46,658 bases of DNA from Plebeiibacterium sediminum (GCF_026013605.1 NZ_JAPDPJ010000052.1:1-46658), one strand, 5' to 3'. Shown: positions 16,230 through 26,987, counted from the stretch's first letter. The notes: generated by a model not told the origin, from the sequence alone. Translations and numbers: made by a program.

Positions 16230-18317
16230 ATGGCAACATTAGAGAGAATTAGAAATAAAGGCGGTATTCTAGTAGCCGTTGTTATTGGGCTTGCCTTATT
16301 TGCCTTTATCTTAGGTGACTTTTTGAAGAGAAATGGAGGAGGTAATCAAGCCAATAGCATAGAAGTAGGAGAAATTAATGGAACTACTATTACATATGCT
16401 GAATACCAAAACGAAATAAGTCAAGCCGAAGATTTTAGAAAGCTACAAACAGGAAGCAGTAGCTTAGACGAGAACACTCAATACCAAATCAGAAATCAGG
16501 TTTGGGAACAAATGGTTCAGGAAATCCTGATGGGTGAAAAATTTGAAAATGCAGGAATTGAAGTGAGTACTGAAGAGGTATTAGAAATGGCTACAGGTAA
16601 AAATGCCCACCCAGCAATTCGTCAAATGTTCTCAGATCCACAAACTGGTGTATTTAATCAGGCAGCTGTTATTAATTTCTTGAGAAATAGAAAAAATGAC
16701 AGAAATGCAAACCTATATTGGGAGTACATCAAAAAAGCAATCGTTAACGAAAAGCTAAATACGAAGTACGCAAATCTTTACAGAAAAGGATTTTACACCA
16801 CTCAAAATATGATTGAGAGTGAAGCTAATGCTAACCTTAGAACTGTTGATTTCGACTTTGTTGCTGTTAACTATTCATCGATTCCTGATAGTACTATTGA
16901 AGTTTCGAATAGCGAAATTAAAGCATACTACAACGATCATTTAGAAGATTACAAACAAGATGCTGAGCGCACCATTGAATATATTTCTTTTGCTGTTAAT
17001 CCTTCTGAAGAAGATAAACAACTTGCTGAAAAATGGATTACTGACACAAAAGAAGAATTTTCAAATCCAGCTACTGATGCAGGTCAATTTGTAACAATGA
17101 ACTCTGATCTTCCATATGAAGACAAAAATCTTAATGCTGAAGATTTAAGAATTGCAATTAAAGACTTTGTTGTAAACGGAAAAGTTGGAGATGTTTATGG
17201 TCCTTATTTAGAAGATGAAACTTATAAATTAAGCAGAATTGTAAGCATTAAAGAAATGCCTGACTCAGTACGTGCACGTCACATATTAATTCAGGAGCAA
17301 AATCCAGCTACAGCAAATGCTATTGCAGACAGTTTAATTAACCTTATTAACAAAGGTTCTGATTTTGCTGAGTTAGCTCGCAAAAACTCTAAAGACACAG
17401 GTTCTGCCATTAACGGTGGAGATTTAAACTGGTTTAAAGAGGGTATGATGGTTAAGCCATTTAACGATGCATGTTTTAATGCAAAAAAAGGAGATGTATT
17501 AAAAGTTGAAACTCAGTTTGGTGTTCATATCATTAATATCCAAAACGTAGGTAAAACAGTTACAAAATACAATGTTGCTACACTTGCCAGAGATATTAAG
17601 TATAGTTCAAAAACTTATCAGCAAATATACTCTGAGGCTAACAAATTTGCAGCAAATAACAACACTGCTGAGAAATTTATTGAAGCTATTAAAACTGAAA
17701 ACCAAACTCCTCGTTTTGCAACATTAAAAGCTAACGACAGAAATGTAAGAGGTTTAGAAAACTCTCGCAGATTAGTACAATGGGCATTTGAAGGAGAGGT
17801 TAATGATATGTCTCCTACAATTTACGAATTTGGAAATCAATTTGTAATTGCTGTTATTACTGATGCAAAAGAAGAGGGATATCAACCAGTTAATGAAGTA
17901 GCTACAAGAATTAAATCATTAATTGCTAAAGATAAAAAAGCTGAAATTATCATGAAGAAATTTGCTGATAATACAAAAACCAGCCAAAGTTTATCTTCTT
18001 TAGCTCAAAAAATGGAAAGTACAGTTCAGTCCGCAACTAACATTAATTTTGCTGCATATCAAGTTACAGGAGCAGGTTTTGAGCCAGCTTTAATTGGACT
18101 TGCAACAAATGCTGAAGTAAATAAAATCTCAATTCCTGTTAAAGGAAACAGAGGTGTTTATGTTGTTAAAGTGACTTCTGAAACTGTTGCTGAAAAAGCT
18201 GATTTAGAAGCTGCAGAAAGAACACTAACTCAAAGTAACGAGTACAAAGTTCGCTCATTAAATAATGCTATTCGCGAAGAAGCTGAAATTACAGATAGCA
18301 GAGCAAAATATTTCTAA
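16230..18317 (+). CDS. PpiD-like periplasmic foldase
   Basis: Membrane-anchored peptidyl-prolyl isomerase of 695 residues. MATLERIRNKGGILVAVVIGLAL gives a short cytoplasmic tail and one membrane helix; the rest is periplasmic. A SurA/PpiD-type chaperone region comes first (about 45-330). A parvulin domain follows around 345-440, recognised by RARHILIQ, FAELARKNSKD, GGDLNWFKEGMMVKPF and QFGVHIINI. A second, more divergent isomerase-like half covers about 450-650. It helps fold outer-membrane proteins, which matches the LptC and TPR genes upstream. It closes this block and is followed by a strong terminator. Confidence 0.88.
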   Translation: MATLERIRNKGGILVAVVIGLALFAFILGDFLKRNGGGNQANSIEVGEINGTTITYAEYQNEISQAEDFRKLQTGSSSLDENTQYQIRNQVWEQMVQEILMGEKFENAGIEVSTEEVLEMATGKNAHPAIRQMFSDPQTGVFNQAAVINFLRNRKNDRNANLYWEYIKKAIVNEKLNTKYANLYRKGFYTTQNMIESEANANLRTVDFDFVAVNYSSIPDSTIEVSNSEIKAYYNDHLEDYKQDAERTIEYISFAVNPSEEDKQLAEKWITDTKEEFSNPATDAGQFVTMNSDLPYEDKNLNAEDLRIAIKDFVVNGKVGDVYGPYLEDETYKLSRIVSIKEMPDSVRARHILIQEQNPATANAIADSLINLINKGSDFAELARKNSKDTGSAINGGDLNWFKEGMMVKPFNDACFNAKKGDVLKVETQFGVHIINIQNVGKTVTKYNVATLARDIKYSSKTYQQIYSEANKFAANNNTAEKFIEAIKTENQTPRFATLKANDRNVRGLENSRRLVQWAFEGEVNDMSPTIYEFGNQFVIAVITDAKEEGYQPVNEVATRIKSLIAKDKKAEIIMKKFADNTKTSQSLSSLAQKMESTVQSATNINFAAYQVTGAGFEPALIGLATNAEVNKISIPVKGNRGVYVVKVTSETVAEKADLEAAERTLTQSNEYKVRSLNNAIREEAEITDSRAKYF

Positions 18318-18343
18318 GATATATTTCAATATAATATTTAACC

Positions 18344-18375
18344 AAAGCAGTCTCATATGAGGCTGCTTTTTTTAT
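18344..18375 (+). terminator. intrinsic terminator of the coaX-ppiD block
   Basis: AGCAG-T-CTC with an ATAT loop pairing to GAG-G-CTGCT (one T-G wobble), followed by a run of seven T. It starts 27 bases after the PpiD stop. Confidence 0.85.
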
Positions 18376-18376
18376 T

Positions 18377-18973
18377 TAAACCTTATTCCAATGTGAGTAG
18401 AAATCGAACCTTAAATCTTTCATCTAAGATATTCTCAAGTCAGATTTCCTATAACTATCACACATTTCCTTATCCGTATTCCCAATATTCTGTGATTACC
18501 ATTTTCTATGCAATTATATGAAACTAACAGACTGACATCATCAATATCCTCGGATTAAAACCTTCCAAAATCACCAACAATTGACTCCACTAAGCTCCCG
18601 GAGGGAATTAAAATTTGCAGAACACATTATCAAGTAGCAGTACCGAACTTTTAAATTTAAACGTACAGGTGTGTTTAAATCCTTTATTTAGAGTTTACAG
18701 TATATCACCGTTTCTGTTTTTACCTACAGAATGTCTTCAAACTCTTTTATATTCGAGTGCAAATCCACAGAAGGTACATTCATTTACAAAAAGTAGTTTT
18801 ATCTTTATATGGATGGAATTTTAGTCTTTACAAGTTTTAAAATACTAATTCCCATTAATGCGGGTGTAACGCATCATAGTCCTAGAATTTATATCTTACA
18901 AAGATGATATTTTGTTTAAATTACAGAATACTTCACAAACATACGTTCATCGGTAATTCCAGCTTAAAAGGCA
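18377..18973. other. 600-base stretch without a supportable gene
   Basis: No convincing ORF. A 69-codon frame opens with TTG at 18615 behind a GGAGGG sequence, but the product looks random. On the minus strand near 18600-18800 there are short plausible peptides split by stops, which may be a decayed gene. A 5-bp hairpin lies near 18858-18874. I see no tRNA or insertion-sequence ends. Confidence 0.5.
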
Positions 18974-19003
18974 TAAAAAAAGGAGACTTACAATAAGCCT
19001 CCC
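18974..19003 (-). terminator. terminator of the dcw cluster
   Basis: On the minus strand GGAGGCTTA, loop TTG, TAAGTCTCC (one wobble pair), then seven T. It lies about 30 bases after the yqeY stop and marks the end of the 16-kb leftward cluster. Confidence 0.85.
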
Positions 19004-19029
19004 TACTAACCCGAATTAAAACTAAATTG

Positions 19030-19482
19030 TTATGCGCTTAATATTTTTTTTACCGCATCTGCGATTTCTTTTCCATCAGCTTTTCCACCTAATTCTTTAG
19101 ATGCCATTCCCATAACTTTTCCCATTTCTTTGATAGACTGAGCTCCAGACTTCTCTACAATTGCAGCAACTAATGCTTCCAATTTTTCACCAGTAATTTG
19201 CTCAGGTAAGAATCGAGAAATCACCTCAACTTCACTATTTTCTTTTTCAGCTAAATCTTCACGACCTTGTTCAATAAAAATGGCAGCTGCATCCTTACGT
19301 TGCTTAACCATTTTTTGAAGTATTTTCATCCCAGCTTCTTCTGATAATTCATCATCTGCACCTTTAGCTGTACTTGCTTCAATTAACTCTTTTTTTATAC
19401 CTCTAAGAGCTTCCAATGCAACTCTATCCTTGGCTTTCATTGCAGCCTTAATTTCCTCTGTAATCTGATTTAATAAACTCAT
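19030..19482 (-). CDS. yqeY: GatB/YqeY domain protein
   Basis: Small cytoplasmic protein of 150 residues made of the YqeY fold, which resembles the C-terminal tail domain of the tRNA amidotransferase subunit GatB. Visible features are LNQITEEIKAAMKAKDR at the start, KMVKQRKDAAAIFIEQGR in the middle, and a C-terminal GKVMGMASKELGGKADGKEI. The start is ATG 19482; nine more codons upstream are open but not conserved. It sits 43 bases after ftsZ and before the cluster terminator, so it is probably the last gene of the division operon. Its cellular role is unknown. Confidence 0.88.
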   Translation of the reverse strand: MSLLNQITEEIKAAMKAKDRVALEALRGIKKELIEASTAKGADDELSEEAGMKILQKMVKQRKDAAAIFIEQGREDLAEKENSEVEVISRFLPEQITGEKLEALVAAIVEKSGAQSIKEMGKVMGMASKELGGKADGKEIADAVKKILSA

Positions 19483-19525
19483 TATTTTTGTCTGTATTAT
19501 AAACGTCAACTTAATGATAGCAGAT

Positions 19526-21022
19526 CTAGTCTACATTATCGTGCAAATATGGATTATCACGCACTATTTTAGTCTTACCATCTTTGCCTTCTGAGATCGT
19601 AAATCTTGAAACTTTATAATCCTCTTCTGGTTCCTGAATTGGATTTAATCTCACTTTCTTTCTTTTGTAAGCAGGGATATTTTCCAGTCTCTCAATATAT
19701 CGATCATCCTCCATATCTTCAGGTGAAATACTGAATCGCTCACCTACCCCTGTAACGATTTTCCCTCTTTGATACTGCCCTTCTGAAATAAACTCAGGTT
19801 CTTCCACCTCTTTCTTCTTAGGAGTGGATTTATAGAACATATTAATTCTTTCTTCTTTAGCTCGTTCGATTTCATCAAAATCAATAACTCTGCTATTACT
19901 CTCCCCTACATTACCACTTCCTTCATCTAAATCAAGCACTATAGGGTCATCATCTTTACTACTAAAGTCATCCACTACATCCTCAGATTCTCCATCTAAA
20001 GAAAACCGCTGAACTTTTGGTTCGTTTCTTTGTGAAAATTCAGCAATATTACGCGTATTAAAACCTGTAGCAATAATGGTAACATTAACTTGATCCTCAA
20101 GATTTGAATCTGATCCGGTACCCCATATAATAGAAGCGCTTGCTCCAACGGTATCCTGAACAAAATCAGTTACCTCACCAACTTCATCCATGGTAATTTC
20201 ATCCACACCGGACGTAATATTAAGTAAGATATTTTTAGCACCTCGTATGTCATTACTATTTAATAATGGAGACTCTAATGCTTGCTGAATAGCTAACAAT
20301 GCCCGATTTTCTCCAGAAGCACAAGAACTACCCATTATGGCTACTCCACTATCTTTCATCACTGTTTCAACATCAGCGAAGTCAACGTTTATATAGCCAT
20401 GAACAGTTATTATCTCAGCAATTCCCTTTGCGGCAGTAGAAAGCACATCATCAGCTTTTGAGAAGGCATTTGATAATTTTAAATCACCATACATTTCTCT
20501 GAGCTTCTCATTATTGATCACCAAAAGAGAATCCACATTTTTCTCCATTTCGGCAATTCCGTCCAAGGCCTGATTAATTCTTAACTTTCCTTCGAATCTG
20601 AAAGGAATAGTAACAATACCAACAGTTAAGATACCAAGATCACGGGCTGCTTTAGCTATGATAGGTGCAGCACCTGTTCCTGTACCTCCACCCATACCAG
20701 CTGTTATAAAAACCATACGGGTATTATCCTGAAGTACTCTCTCTATATCTGAAAGATTTTCAATTGCAGATTGCTTTCCCTTTTCCGGTTTATTACCGGC
20801 ACCTCTACCTTCAGTTAAAGACTCCCCTAGTTGGATTTTAACAGGTACAGGACTACTTTCCAACGCCTGAGCATCGGTATTACAAACCAGGAAATTTACA
20901 TCTTTTATGCCCTGATTGAACATGTGATTTACAGCATTACTACCACCTCCACCTACTCCAATTACTTTAATAATGCAGTTTTGGCTTTGAGGCATTTCAA
21001 AACTCATCAAATCATCATTCAT
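19526..21022 (-). CDS. ftsZ: cell division GTPase FtsZ
   Basis: Tubulin-like GTPase that polymerises into the Z ring. The N-terminal [11 protein letters not shown] and the tubulin signature GGGTGTG at 111-117 are intact, and NTDAQAL and the T7-loop region are present. Residues 1-330 form the GTPase and activating domains. A long acidic then basic linker (about 330-480) leads to a C-terminal conserved peptide ending NPYLHDNVD, the expected anchor for FtsA. Its 498 residues reflect the linker. It follows ftsA by 37 bases in the dcw cluster. Confidence 0.97.
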   Translation of the reverse strand: MNDDLMSFEMPQSQNCIIKVIGVGGGGSNAVNHMFNQGIKDVNFLVCNTDAQALESSPVPVKIQLGESLTEGRGAGNKPEKGKQSAIENLSDIERVLQDNTRMVFITAGMGGGTGTGAAPIIAKAARDLGILTVGIVTIPFRFEGKLRINQALDGIAEMEKNVDSLLVINNEKLREMYGDLKLSNAFSKADDVLSTAAKGIAEIITVHGYINVDFADVETVMKDSGVAIMGSSCASGENRALLAIQQALESPLLNSNDIRGAKNILLNITSGVDEITMDEVGEVTDFVQDTVGASASIIWGTGSDSNLEDQVNVTIIATGFNTRNIAEFSQRNEPKVQRFSLDGESEDVVDDFSSKDDDPIVLDLDEGSGNVGESNSRVIDFDEIERAKEERINMFYKSTPKKKEVEEPEFISEGQYQRGKIVTGVGERFSISPEDMEDDRYIERLENIPAYKRKKVRLNPIQEPEEDYKVSRFTISEGKDGKTKIVRDNPYLHDNVD

Positions 21023-21059
21023 GTCAACTTTCTTTTCTTAGGTTTATCTTATTGCGAAA

Positions 21060-22406
21060 TTACATTTCAACATCCTTTTCGTCAAAAATTCCAGCAAAAG
21101 TTTTCTTTATATTTCCAAAAAGATCTCCAGTATACTCTGTTTTATCCTTCTTCTTCTTCTCCTTTTCTTTTTTAACGGATGAAGATTTTTGTGGTTTTTC
21201 AACCTCTTCTTCAAACTCACCAGGAAACAATTCTTGTTCCACAACTGATTTTACCGGATTTTCGATCGCAGTTAATAACAGTCCTATACTTGTTGAATAC
21301 ATTGGTTTTCCTGCTTCTTCAACTTCCTGAGTATTGATATATTTATTTGGTAAACCTAAACGAACTTCGAGACCGGTTCTATATTTTACTAACTGTGAAA
21401 GATTTTTCAACAAAGCACCTCCACCTGTAATAACAATACCTGCACCTAACTTATCATATAATTTTGAAGCTTCAATTTGGTAAATCACATAATCGATGAT
21501 TTCTTCCATACGAGCCTGAATGATATACGATAGAGACTTAAAAGAAATTTCTTTTGGCTCCCAACCTTCAATTCCAGGGATTGTAACCACCATGTCCTCC
21601 CTTTCTAAATCACCCAATGCTGAACCAAATTGTGTTTTTAATGACTCTGCCTGCTTTTGTAGTACTGCACATCCTTCTTTCACATCAGAAGTAACTACAT
21701 TTCCTCCAAAAGGAATAACAGCAGTATGCTGAATAACACCATCATAAAAGATAGCCACATCAGTTGTTCCTCCACCTATATCAACAAGAACAACACCTGC
21801 CTCCTTTTCTTCCTCTGTTAAAACAGCACGTGCCGAAGCCATCGGTTCTAAAAACAATTGATTAAGTTTCAGACCAACTCTGTTAATGCATTTCTCAATA
21901 TTGTTTACCGAGGCTATACGACCTAAAACTACATGGTAATTTCCCTCCAATCTACGTCCTGACATACCTACAGGATTTTTTACTCCTGTTTCATTGTCAA
22001 CAACATAATCCTGAGGAAATACATGCAATATATTTTCGCCAGCTTCAAGAGGAATTTTATAGTTATCCTTATATAAATGATCTACATCAAACTGGGTTAT
22101 TTCCAGATTGGTCTCAATATAACGATATCCTCTATTCTGTAGACTCTTAATATGTTGACCAGCAATACCAACATATACATCGTATAACTTAATACCGTAT
22201 TTTGATTCAAGATTAAAAACCACATCTTTTATCGCACTTACGGTTGATTCAATATTAAGAACTACCCCTCGCTTGACACCTGTTGATGGTACTTTTTCAA
22301 TACCTACAACATGCAATTTTCCATTGTCATCTTTGTGTCCAACAACAGCTACAATTTTGGTGGTTCCTATATCTATAGCAGCAATTAAATTGGATTGGTT
22401 ATTCAT
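21060..22406 (-). CDS. ftsA: cell division protein FtsA
   Basis: Actin-like ATPase that tethers FtsZ to the membrane and recruits later division proteins. Visible are the phosphate-1 loop AAIDIGTTKIV near the N-terminus, the phosphate-2 motif VDIGGGTTDVAIF, and ITGGGALL in the adenosine site. The 1C domain replaces the usual actin subdomain. A Lys/Glu-rich linker with a run of lysines (around 415-425) precedes the C-terminal amphipathic helix (LFGNIKKTFAGIFDE), which inserts into the membrane. Length 448 is normal. It begins 7 bases after the ftsQ stop. Confidence 0.95.
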   Translation of the reverse strand: MNNQSNLIAAIDIGTTKIVAVVGHKDDNGKLHVVGIEKVPSTGVKRGVVLNIESTVSAIKDVVFNLESKYGIKLYDVYVGIAGQHIKSLQNRGYRYIETNLEITQFDVDHLYKDNYKIPLEAGENILHVFPQDYVVDNETGVKNPVGMSGRRLEGNYHVVLGRIASVNNIEKCINRVGLKLNQLFLEPMASARAVLTEEEKEAGVVLVDIGGGTTDVAIFYDGVIQHTAVIPFGGNVVTSDVKEGCAVLQKQAESLKTQFGSALGDLEREDMVVTIPGIEGWEPKEISFKSLSYIIQARMEEIIDYVIYQIEASKLYDKLGAGIVITGGGALLKNLSQLVKYRTGLEVRLGLPNKYINTQEVEEAGKPMYSTSIGLLLTAIENPVKSVVEQELFPGEFEEEVEKPQKSSSVKKEKEKKKKDKTEYTGDLFGNIKKTFAGIFDEKDVEM

Positions 22407-22413
22407 TATATTA

Positions 22414-23145
22414 TTATTTTGTACAGATTATTTGACCTTCGTATTTTAAATTAATCTCTTTGTAATTATTCCATTCCCTCGGATGAAGTCCTTCTGTATA
22501 TAAAGCATACAAATTCCTCATCTTTGTGGAATAATTTTCAAGTGATCCTAAATAAACAATTTGATCACCTACCCGGGGAGCCAAAGAAATCTCACCATTT
22601 TGTTCTACATATATTTGTTCTATTTGCGCATTCCAAAAAGGATTATCATTAATAAAATGAGCAAACTCCACAATTTCATTTAAACTATCCAGCTTATTAA
22701 CGTGTCCGCTTAAAACCAGCGTATGCGATGCATACTGATCAAACAAAGACATTTTATTTCCATTCTCATCCAAATAATAGGAATCATAACCAGAAAAAAC
22801 CCTTAACAGAGGTTTCTTCTGACCTATGAAAACATTTAAATTTCCACCAATGGTATAATATGCCTCACATTCGTTTATTGCTTCATGCTTTTTTAAAAAG
22901 ACTTCGATTTCTTCACAATCAACATCTTCAATAGCCCCTCCCAATAAACGCGGATACTTATTCAATAACACACTTTTAATCTGCTCCGAAGTAACAAACT
23001 GATAATTAACACTATCTTTAACCTCAACATGCACCTGAGAACAAACCACTTTACTTTTGCCCTGCGAAACAAATGAAAAAACCACCGGGAAAAATGCCAG
23101 TAATAATACCCAAAGAATGGTATTTTTAATTTTCTTTACCTTCAT
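22414..23145 (-). CDS. ftsQ: cell division protein FtsQ
   Basis: Bitopic divisome protein: a short basic tail (KVKKIKN), one membrane helix (about residues 8-26), then a periplasmic POTRA-like region (VHVEVKDSVNYQFVTSEQI, with strands to about residue 105) and a beta domain. The start is put at ATG 23145, giving MKVKKIKN; a GTG five codons upstream (23160) is also possible. It is separated from murC by about 140 bases, the largest gap inside the cluster. That gap holds inverted repeat TTAACTATTTGTTAA (23243-23257) and may carry a promoter for ftsQAZ. Confidence 0.85.
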   Translation of the reverse strand: MKVKKIKNTILWVLLLAFFPVVFSFVSQGKSKVVCSQVHVEVKDSVNYQFVTSEQIKSVLLNKYPRLLGGAIEDVDCEEIEVFLKKHEAINECEAYYTIGGNLNVFIGQKKPLLRVFSGYDSYYLDENGNKMSLFDQYASHTLVLSGHVNKLDSLNEIVEFAHFINDNPFWNAQIEQIYVEQNGEISLAPRVGDQIVYLGSLENYSTKMRNLYALYTEGLHPREWNNYKEINLKYEGQIICTK

Positions 23146-23287
23146 CTCGAAAAAGCTCACTTTGAATCCATTAAATATAAAACTATTAACAAACTATCCA
23201 CAATCGCCCATCCCCTATTTATAAACATTTACCAAATAATTATTAACTATTTGTTAAAAATCCATTCCAGTATTTGTAAAGTACTTT

Positions 23288-24676
23288 CTACATTTTGAAT
23301 TTTTGCTGATAACTCAATGTTATTTTATCAATTTCTTTATCGATATCTCCAGCACCCATCATTAACAATACCTCAGGATTCAAGTCTTTAATTTCATTTA
23401 ATAAATTGTCCTTAGTTGAAATGCTTTTCTGATCTAATTCAACCAAATCCAATATCATTTTTGAAGAAACACCCTCCATTGGTAATTCTCTGGCTGGATA
23501 AATATCCAACATAATCAACTCATCCAACATGCTCAAAGATTTAGCAAATTCCTTGTGAAAATCATTAGTCCTGGAAAACAAATGTGGCTGAAATACACCT
23601 GTAATTCTTTGTTCTGGATATAATGCCCTCACGGACTTGATTGTTGCTTTTATTTCTTCAGGATGATGCGCGTAATCATCAATTAAAATAAGCTGATCTG
23701 TTTTTAAGCGAATATCAAATCGTCTTCTAATCCCTTTAAATTCTGGTAACGATTTTTGAATTTCATCATACTTTACCCCTGAAAGAATTGCCGCTGAACA
23801 GGCTCCGACAGCATTTTCAACATTAACCAAAGCAGGAATACCTAATTTAAGATTCTGATATTTTTCATTGGGTGTTACCAGATCAAACACATACAACCCT
23901 TGATCCAAGCGAATGTTTTCAGCAAAAAAATCAGCCTTGGTATTATTCATTGAATAGGTATAATGCCTTACATCAGTTCTTGATTCAAAATCCAAATCAA
24001 CTTCTAACTTACTTAGTAAAATTCCTTCATCCTTAACCAATGTTGAAAACTCCTTAAACGAAGATTTAACAGAAGTATCATCTCCATATATGTCCAGATG
24101 ATCTGCATCCGCTGAAGAAATCAATGCTAAATAGGGTGTTAACTGCAAAAAAGACCGATCGAATTCATCAGCTTCCAAAACCACATAATCAGAGGTTTCA
24201 GACAACAACAAGTTCGTTTTATAATTTTGTGATACTCCACCTAAAAAAGCACTACAATCCACCTCAGACTGTTTCAACAAATGGGAAATCATTGTTGAAA
24301 TAGTGGTTTTTCCATGGGTTCCGGCAACACAAACCCCTTTATGCTCTCTTGTTAATATACCAAGCACCTGCGATCTCTTTTTTACATCAAAACCATTATT
24401 TATGAAATAATTAAGCTCTTGATGATCTTTGGGTATCGCCGGGGTAAACACAACCAAAGTATTGCTCGGATTTTTATATTCTTCTTTTATTAAACTGATG
24501 TCATCTTCAAAATGAATTCCAATTCCTTCACTTTCAAGTTCTGAAGTTAATAATGTTGGAGTACGATCATATCCCTCTACATTAAAACCATTAGCTTTAA
24601 AGTAACGAGCCAGGGCACTCATTCCAATACCTCCAATCCCTACAAAATATACACTTTGAATTTTATTTAACTCCAT
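23288..24676 (-). CDS. murC: UDP-N-acetylmuramate--L-alanine ligase
   Basis: Cytoplasmic Mur ligase that adds L-alanine to UDP-MurNAc with ATP. The N-terminal nucleotide-sugar fold shows VGIGGIGMSALA (12-22), the ATP loop is AGTHGKTT (118-125), and the central domain has EADEFDRSFL and DDYAHHP. Length 462 is typical. Its start codon overlaps the murG stop by one base (TAATG), so translation is probably coupled. A 127-base or longer space follows before ftsQ. Confidence 0.96.
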   Translation of the reverse strand: MELNKIQSVYFVGIGGIGMSALARYFKANGFNVEGYDRTPTLLTSELESEGIGIHFEDDISLIKEEYKNPSNTLVVFTPAIPKDHQELNYFINNGFDVKKRSQVLGILTREHKGVCVAGTHGKTTISTMISHLLKQSEVDCSAFLGGVSQNYKTNLLLSETSDYVVLEADEFDRSFLQLTPYLALISSADADHLDIYGDDTSVKSSFKEFSTLVKDEGILLSKLEVDLDFESRTDVRHYTYSMNNTKADFFAENIRLDQGLYVFDLVTPNEKYQNLKLGIPALVNVENAVGACSAAILSGVKYDEIQKSLPEFKGIRRRFDIRLKTDQLILIDDYAHHPEEIKATIKSVRALYPEQRITGVFQPHLFSRTNDFHKEFAKSLSMLDELIMLDIYPARELPMEGVSSKMILDLVELDQKSISTKDNLLNEIKDLNPEVLLMMGAGDIDKEIDKITLSYQQKFKM

Positions 24677-25755
24677 TATAACAGTTTCAATAATTCGTCA
24701 ACAATTTCATTGGCTGCATTTGGTTTTGCAAATTTGATTACATTTTGCATTAAGTTTTCTGCGGTCTCCTCATTCTTAACCAAATCAACCACCTCATTCA
24801 CAAGCTTTTCTTTAACCTCTGCATCCTTAACCATCACCGCAGCTCCTTCTTTTACCAATGCCATTGCATTTTTTGTCTGATGATCTTCAGACACATTGGG
24901 AGAAGGAACAAAAATGGCTGCTTTTTTTAATAAGGCCATTTCTGAAATAGATGATGCTCCTGCTCGTGAGACTACAACATCTGCTAAAGAAAAGGCGGCT
25001 TCCATTTTATCCACAAAAGCCAATATTTTTATATGATCGTTCTCCTGAACCTGAGATTTAATTTGATCGTAATAATACTTTCCGGTTTGCCAAATCAGTT
25101 GAATACCCTGATCCAACAATGTTTGATACCCTTCTAATATGCCTTCATTTATGGTACGTGCCCCAAGACTACCTCCTGTTACAAAAACCACTTTCTTTTC
25201 AGGATTCAATCCAAAATATTTTGCAGCTTCTGTTCTATCAACTTTTTTCAATAGGTTTTGTCTGACTGGATTGCCTGTTAGCACAATTTTTTCAGCAGGA
25301 AAAAAACGTTCCATCTCAGGATAAGCAACACATATTTTGCTTACTTTTTTTGAGAGAATTCGATTCGTTACTCCCGGAAATGAATTTTGCTCCTGAATAA
25401 CACAAGGAATATTTTTATTGGATGCAACTCTTAGTACAGGTCCACTTGCATACCCTCCAACGCCAACAACTACATCCGGATTAAAATCTTTAACTACTTT
25501 ACGAGCCTTAAGCATACTTGCTGCGAGCTTAAAAAAGAATGTAATATTTTTATATGTCAACCGTCTTTGAAAACCAGCAACAGGAAGACCTACAATTTTA
25601 TATCCTGCAGCAGGAACTTTTTCCATCTCCATCTTTCCCTCAGCTCCTACAAATAGTATTTCAGTACTACTATCACGTTCCATTAAAGCATTTGCTATTG
25701 ACACTGCAGGAAAAATATGACCTCCTGTTCCTCCTCCGCTTATAATTACTTTCAT
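24676..25755 (-). CDS. murG: UDP-GlcNAc transferase to lipid I (MurG)
   Basis: GT28 glycosyltransferase that converts lipid I to lipid II on the inner face of the membrane. The N-terminal ISGGGTGGHIFPA glycine loop, GVGGYASGPV, the QEQNSFPG motif and the C-terminal SRAGASSISEMA donor-binding region are visible. Length 359 is normal. It lies 41 bases after ftsW and overlaps murC by one base. Confidence 0.96.
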   Translation of the reverse strand: MKVIISGGGTGGHIFPAVSIANALMERDSSTEILFVGAEGKMEMEKVPAAGYKIVGLPVAGFQRRLTYKNITFFFKLAASMLKARKVVKDFNPDVVVGVGGYASGPVLRVASNKNIPCVIQEQNSFPGVTNRILSKKVSKICVAYPEMERFFPAEKIVLTGNPVRQNLLKKVDRTEAAKYFGLNPEKKVVFVTGGSLGARTINEGILEGYQTLLDQGIQLIWQTGKYYYDQIKSQVQENDHIKILAFVDKMEAAFSLADVVVSRAGASSISEMALLKKAAIFVPSPNVSEDHQTKNAMALVKEGAAVMVKDAEVKEKLVNEVVDLVKNEETAENLMQNVIKFAKPNAANEIVDELLKLL

Positions 25756-25796
25756 TCGATTATAGATTAAAGATTAAAAGATAAGAGAAAACAAGC

Positions 25797-26987
25797 TTAG
25801 GAATATGCTTCCTTGTGAGCTTCCTCTTTTAATCGTTGTGCCTCTTCCATATTATTACGGCTCACACACAATATCGCACCCATTGCAACACAGGTAAATA
25901 ATATTGATGTTCCTCCCATACTTACCAAAGGTAATGGCTGTCCTGTAACCGGGAATATACCAACTGCAACTCCCATATTAAAGAAACCTTGAAATACCAG
26001 CAAGTATGATAAACCTATAGCTAAAAATGCCGGAAATGTTCTTGTACTTCCTCTGACTATTACACCAGCCCTGAAGAGAAAAACCACATAACACATCACA
26101 ATTAAAAGTGCACCAATTACACCCCATTCTTCAACTATTATGGCAAAGATAAAATCACTATATGGGTGAGGCAAAAAATTTCTCTGTTTACTATTTCCTG
26201 GTCCTTTTCCTAAAATACCACCGGTTGCCACAGCCATTTGCGACATGCGAGCCTGATAATTTCCGTCGGAATCATCATCAACACCCTCTCCTCCCATGAA
26301 ATTCTCAATCCTTGTTTTCCAGGTTTCTGCACGATGCAAAAAAGGTAAATAAGGAGAAGCTAATATCATTATGGTAACAACCATAACTACAACAGCAACT
26401 GTACCTCCTAAAAACCTCATCGGAACACGACCAACAAACATCATTAAAAAGGCTATAAAACCAATTAGGAAGGCGGTTGAAAAATCTTCTGTAAATATCA
26501 AACCACATACTAAACCTACATATACAATTATAGGTCGAAAAGCATCTCTGGCTCCATAATCAGCATCCTGATGCCGCGCTAGAGTTCGGGCTATATAGAT
26601 GATTAAGGCCAATTTTGCTAACTCTGAGGGCTGAAAAGACAATCCAATACCGGGGACTGTTAACCAACGAGAAGCCTGGTTCAGACTCATCCCTGTAACC
26701 AAGGTAACAAATAACAGCACAATTGAAACCCACAACAGCAAGGTAGCATACTTTGCAAACACCTTATAATCCATCTGATGAATTCCCCAAATTAAAGCAA
26801 TACCAACCATTAAAAACACAAAGTGCTTAAACATATAATAATAGGTATTACCTCCCTGGTATTTATACGCCAAAGAACCTGTTGAGCTATAAACAGCCAA
26901 CAAGGAGATTGCAGCCAATACTGCAATCACTGCCCATAGGATAGGATCTCCTTTAAAATATTTTTGAAGCGTACTCTTTAATCCCAT
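25797..26987 (-). CDS. ftsW: lipid II glycosyltransferase FtsW
   Basis: SEDS-family peptidoglycan polymerase of the divisome, partner of FtsI. About ten membrane helices are visible across 396 residues. Family motifs include SRWLTVPGIGLSFQPSELAK, a large periplasmic loop carrying GKGPGNSKQRNFLPHPYSDFIFA, and a late GQPLPLVSMGGTS. The cytoplasmic C-tail is Glu/Lys-rich. It begins one base after the murD stop and is part of the same transcript. Confidence 0.95.
   Translation of the reverse strand: MGLKSTLQKYFKGDPILWAVIAVLAAISLLAVYSSTGSLAYKYQGGNTYYYMFKHFVFLMVGIALIWGIHQMDYKVFAKYATLLLWVSIVLLFVTLVTGMSLNQASRWLTVPGIGLSFQPSELAKLALIIYIARTLARHQDADYGARDAFRPIIVYVGLVCGLIFTEDFSTAFLIGFIAFLMMFVGRVPMRFLGGTVAVVVMVVTIMILASPYLPFLHRAETWKTRIENFMGGEGVDDDSDGNYQARMSQMAVATGGILGKGPGNSKQRNFLPHPYSDFIFAIIVEEWGVIGALLIVMCYVVFLFRAGVIVRGSTRTFPAFLAIGLSYLLVFQGFFNMGVAVGIFPVTGQPLPLVSMGGTSILFTCVAMGAILCVSRNNMEEAQRLKEEAHKEAYS

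Noticed and set aside
18600-18800. possible decayed gene on the minus strand
   Set aside because: Short plausible peptides are split by several stops and match no family I recognise.
18615-18824. 69-codon plus-strand frame behind a GGAGGG sequence
   Set aside because: TTG start, Ser/Leu/Phe-rich random-looking product; Shine-Dalgarno signals are not a reliable guide in Bacteroidota.
23161-23287. separate ftsQAZ promoter
   Set aside because: The gap is suggestive, but no sequence matches both the -33 and -7 consensus.
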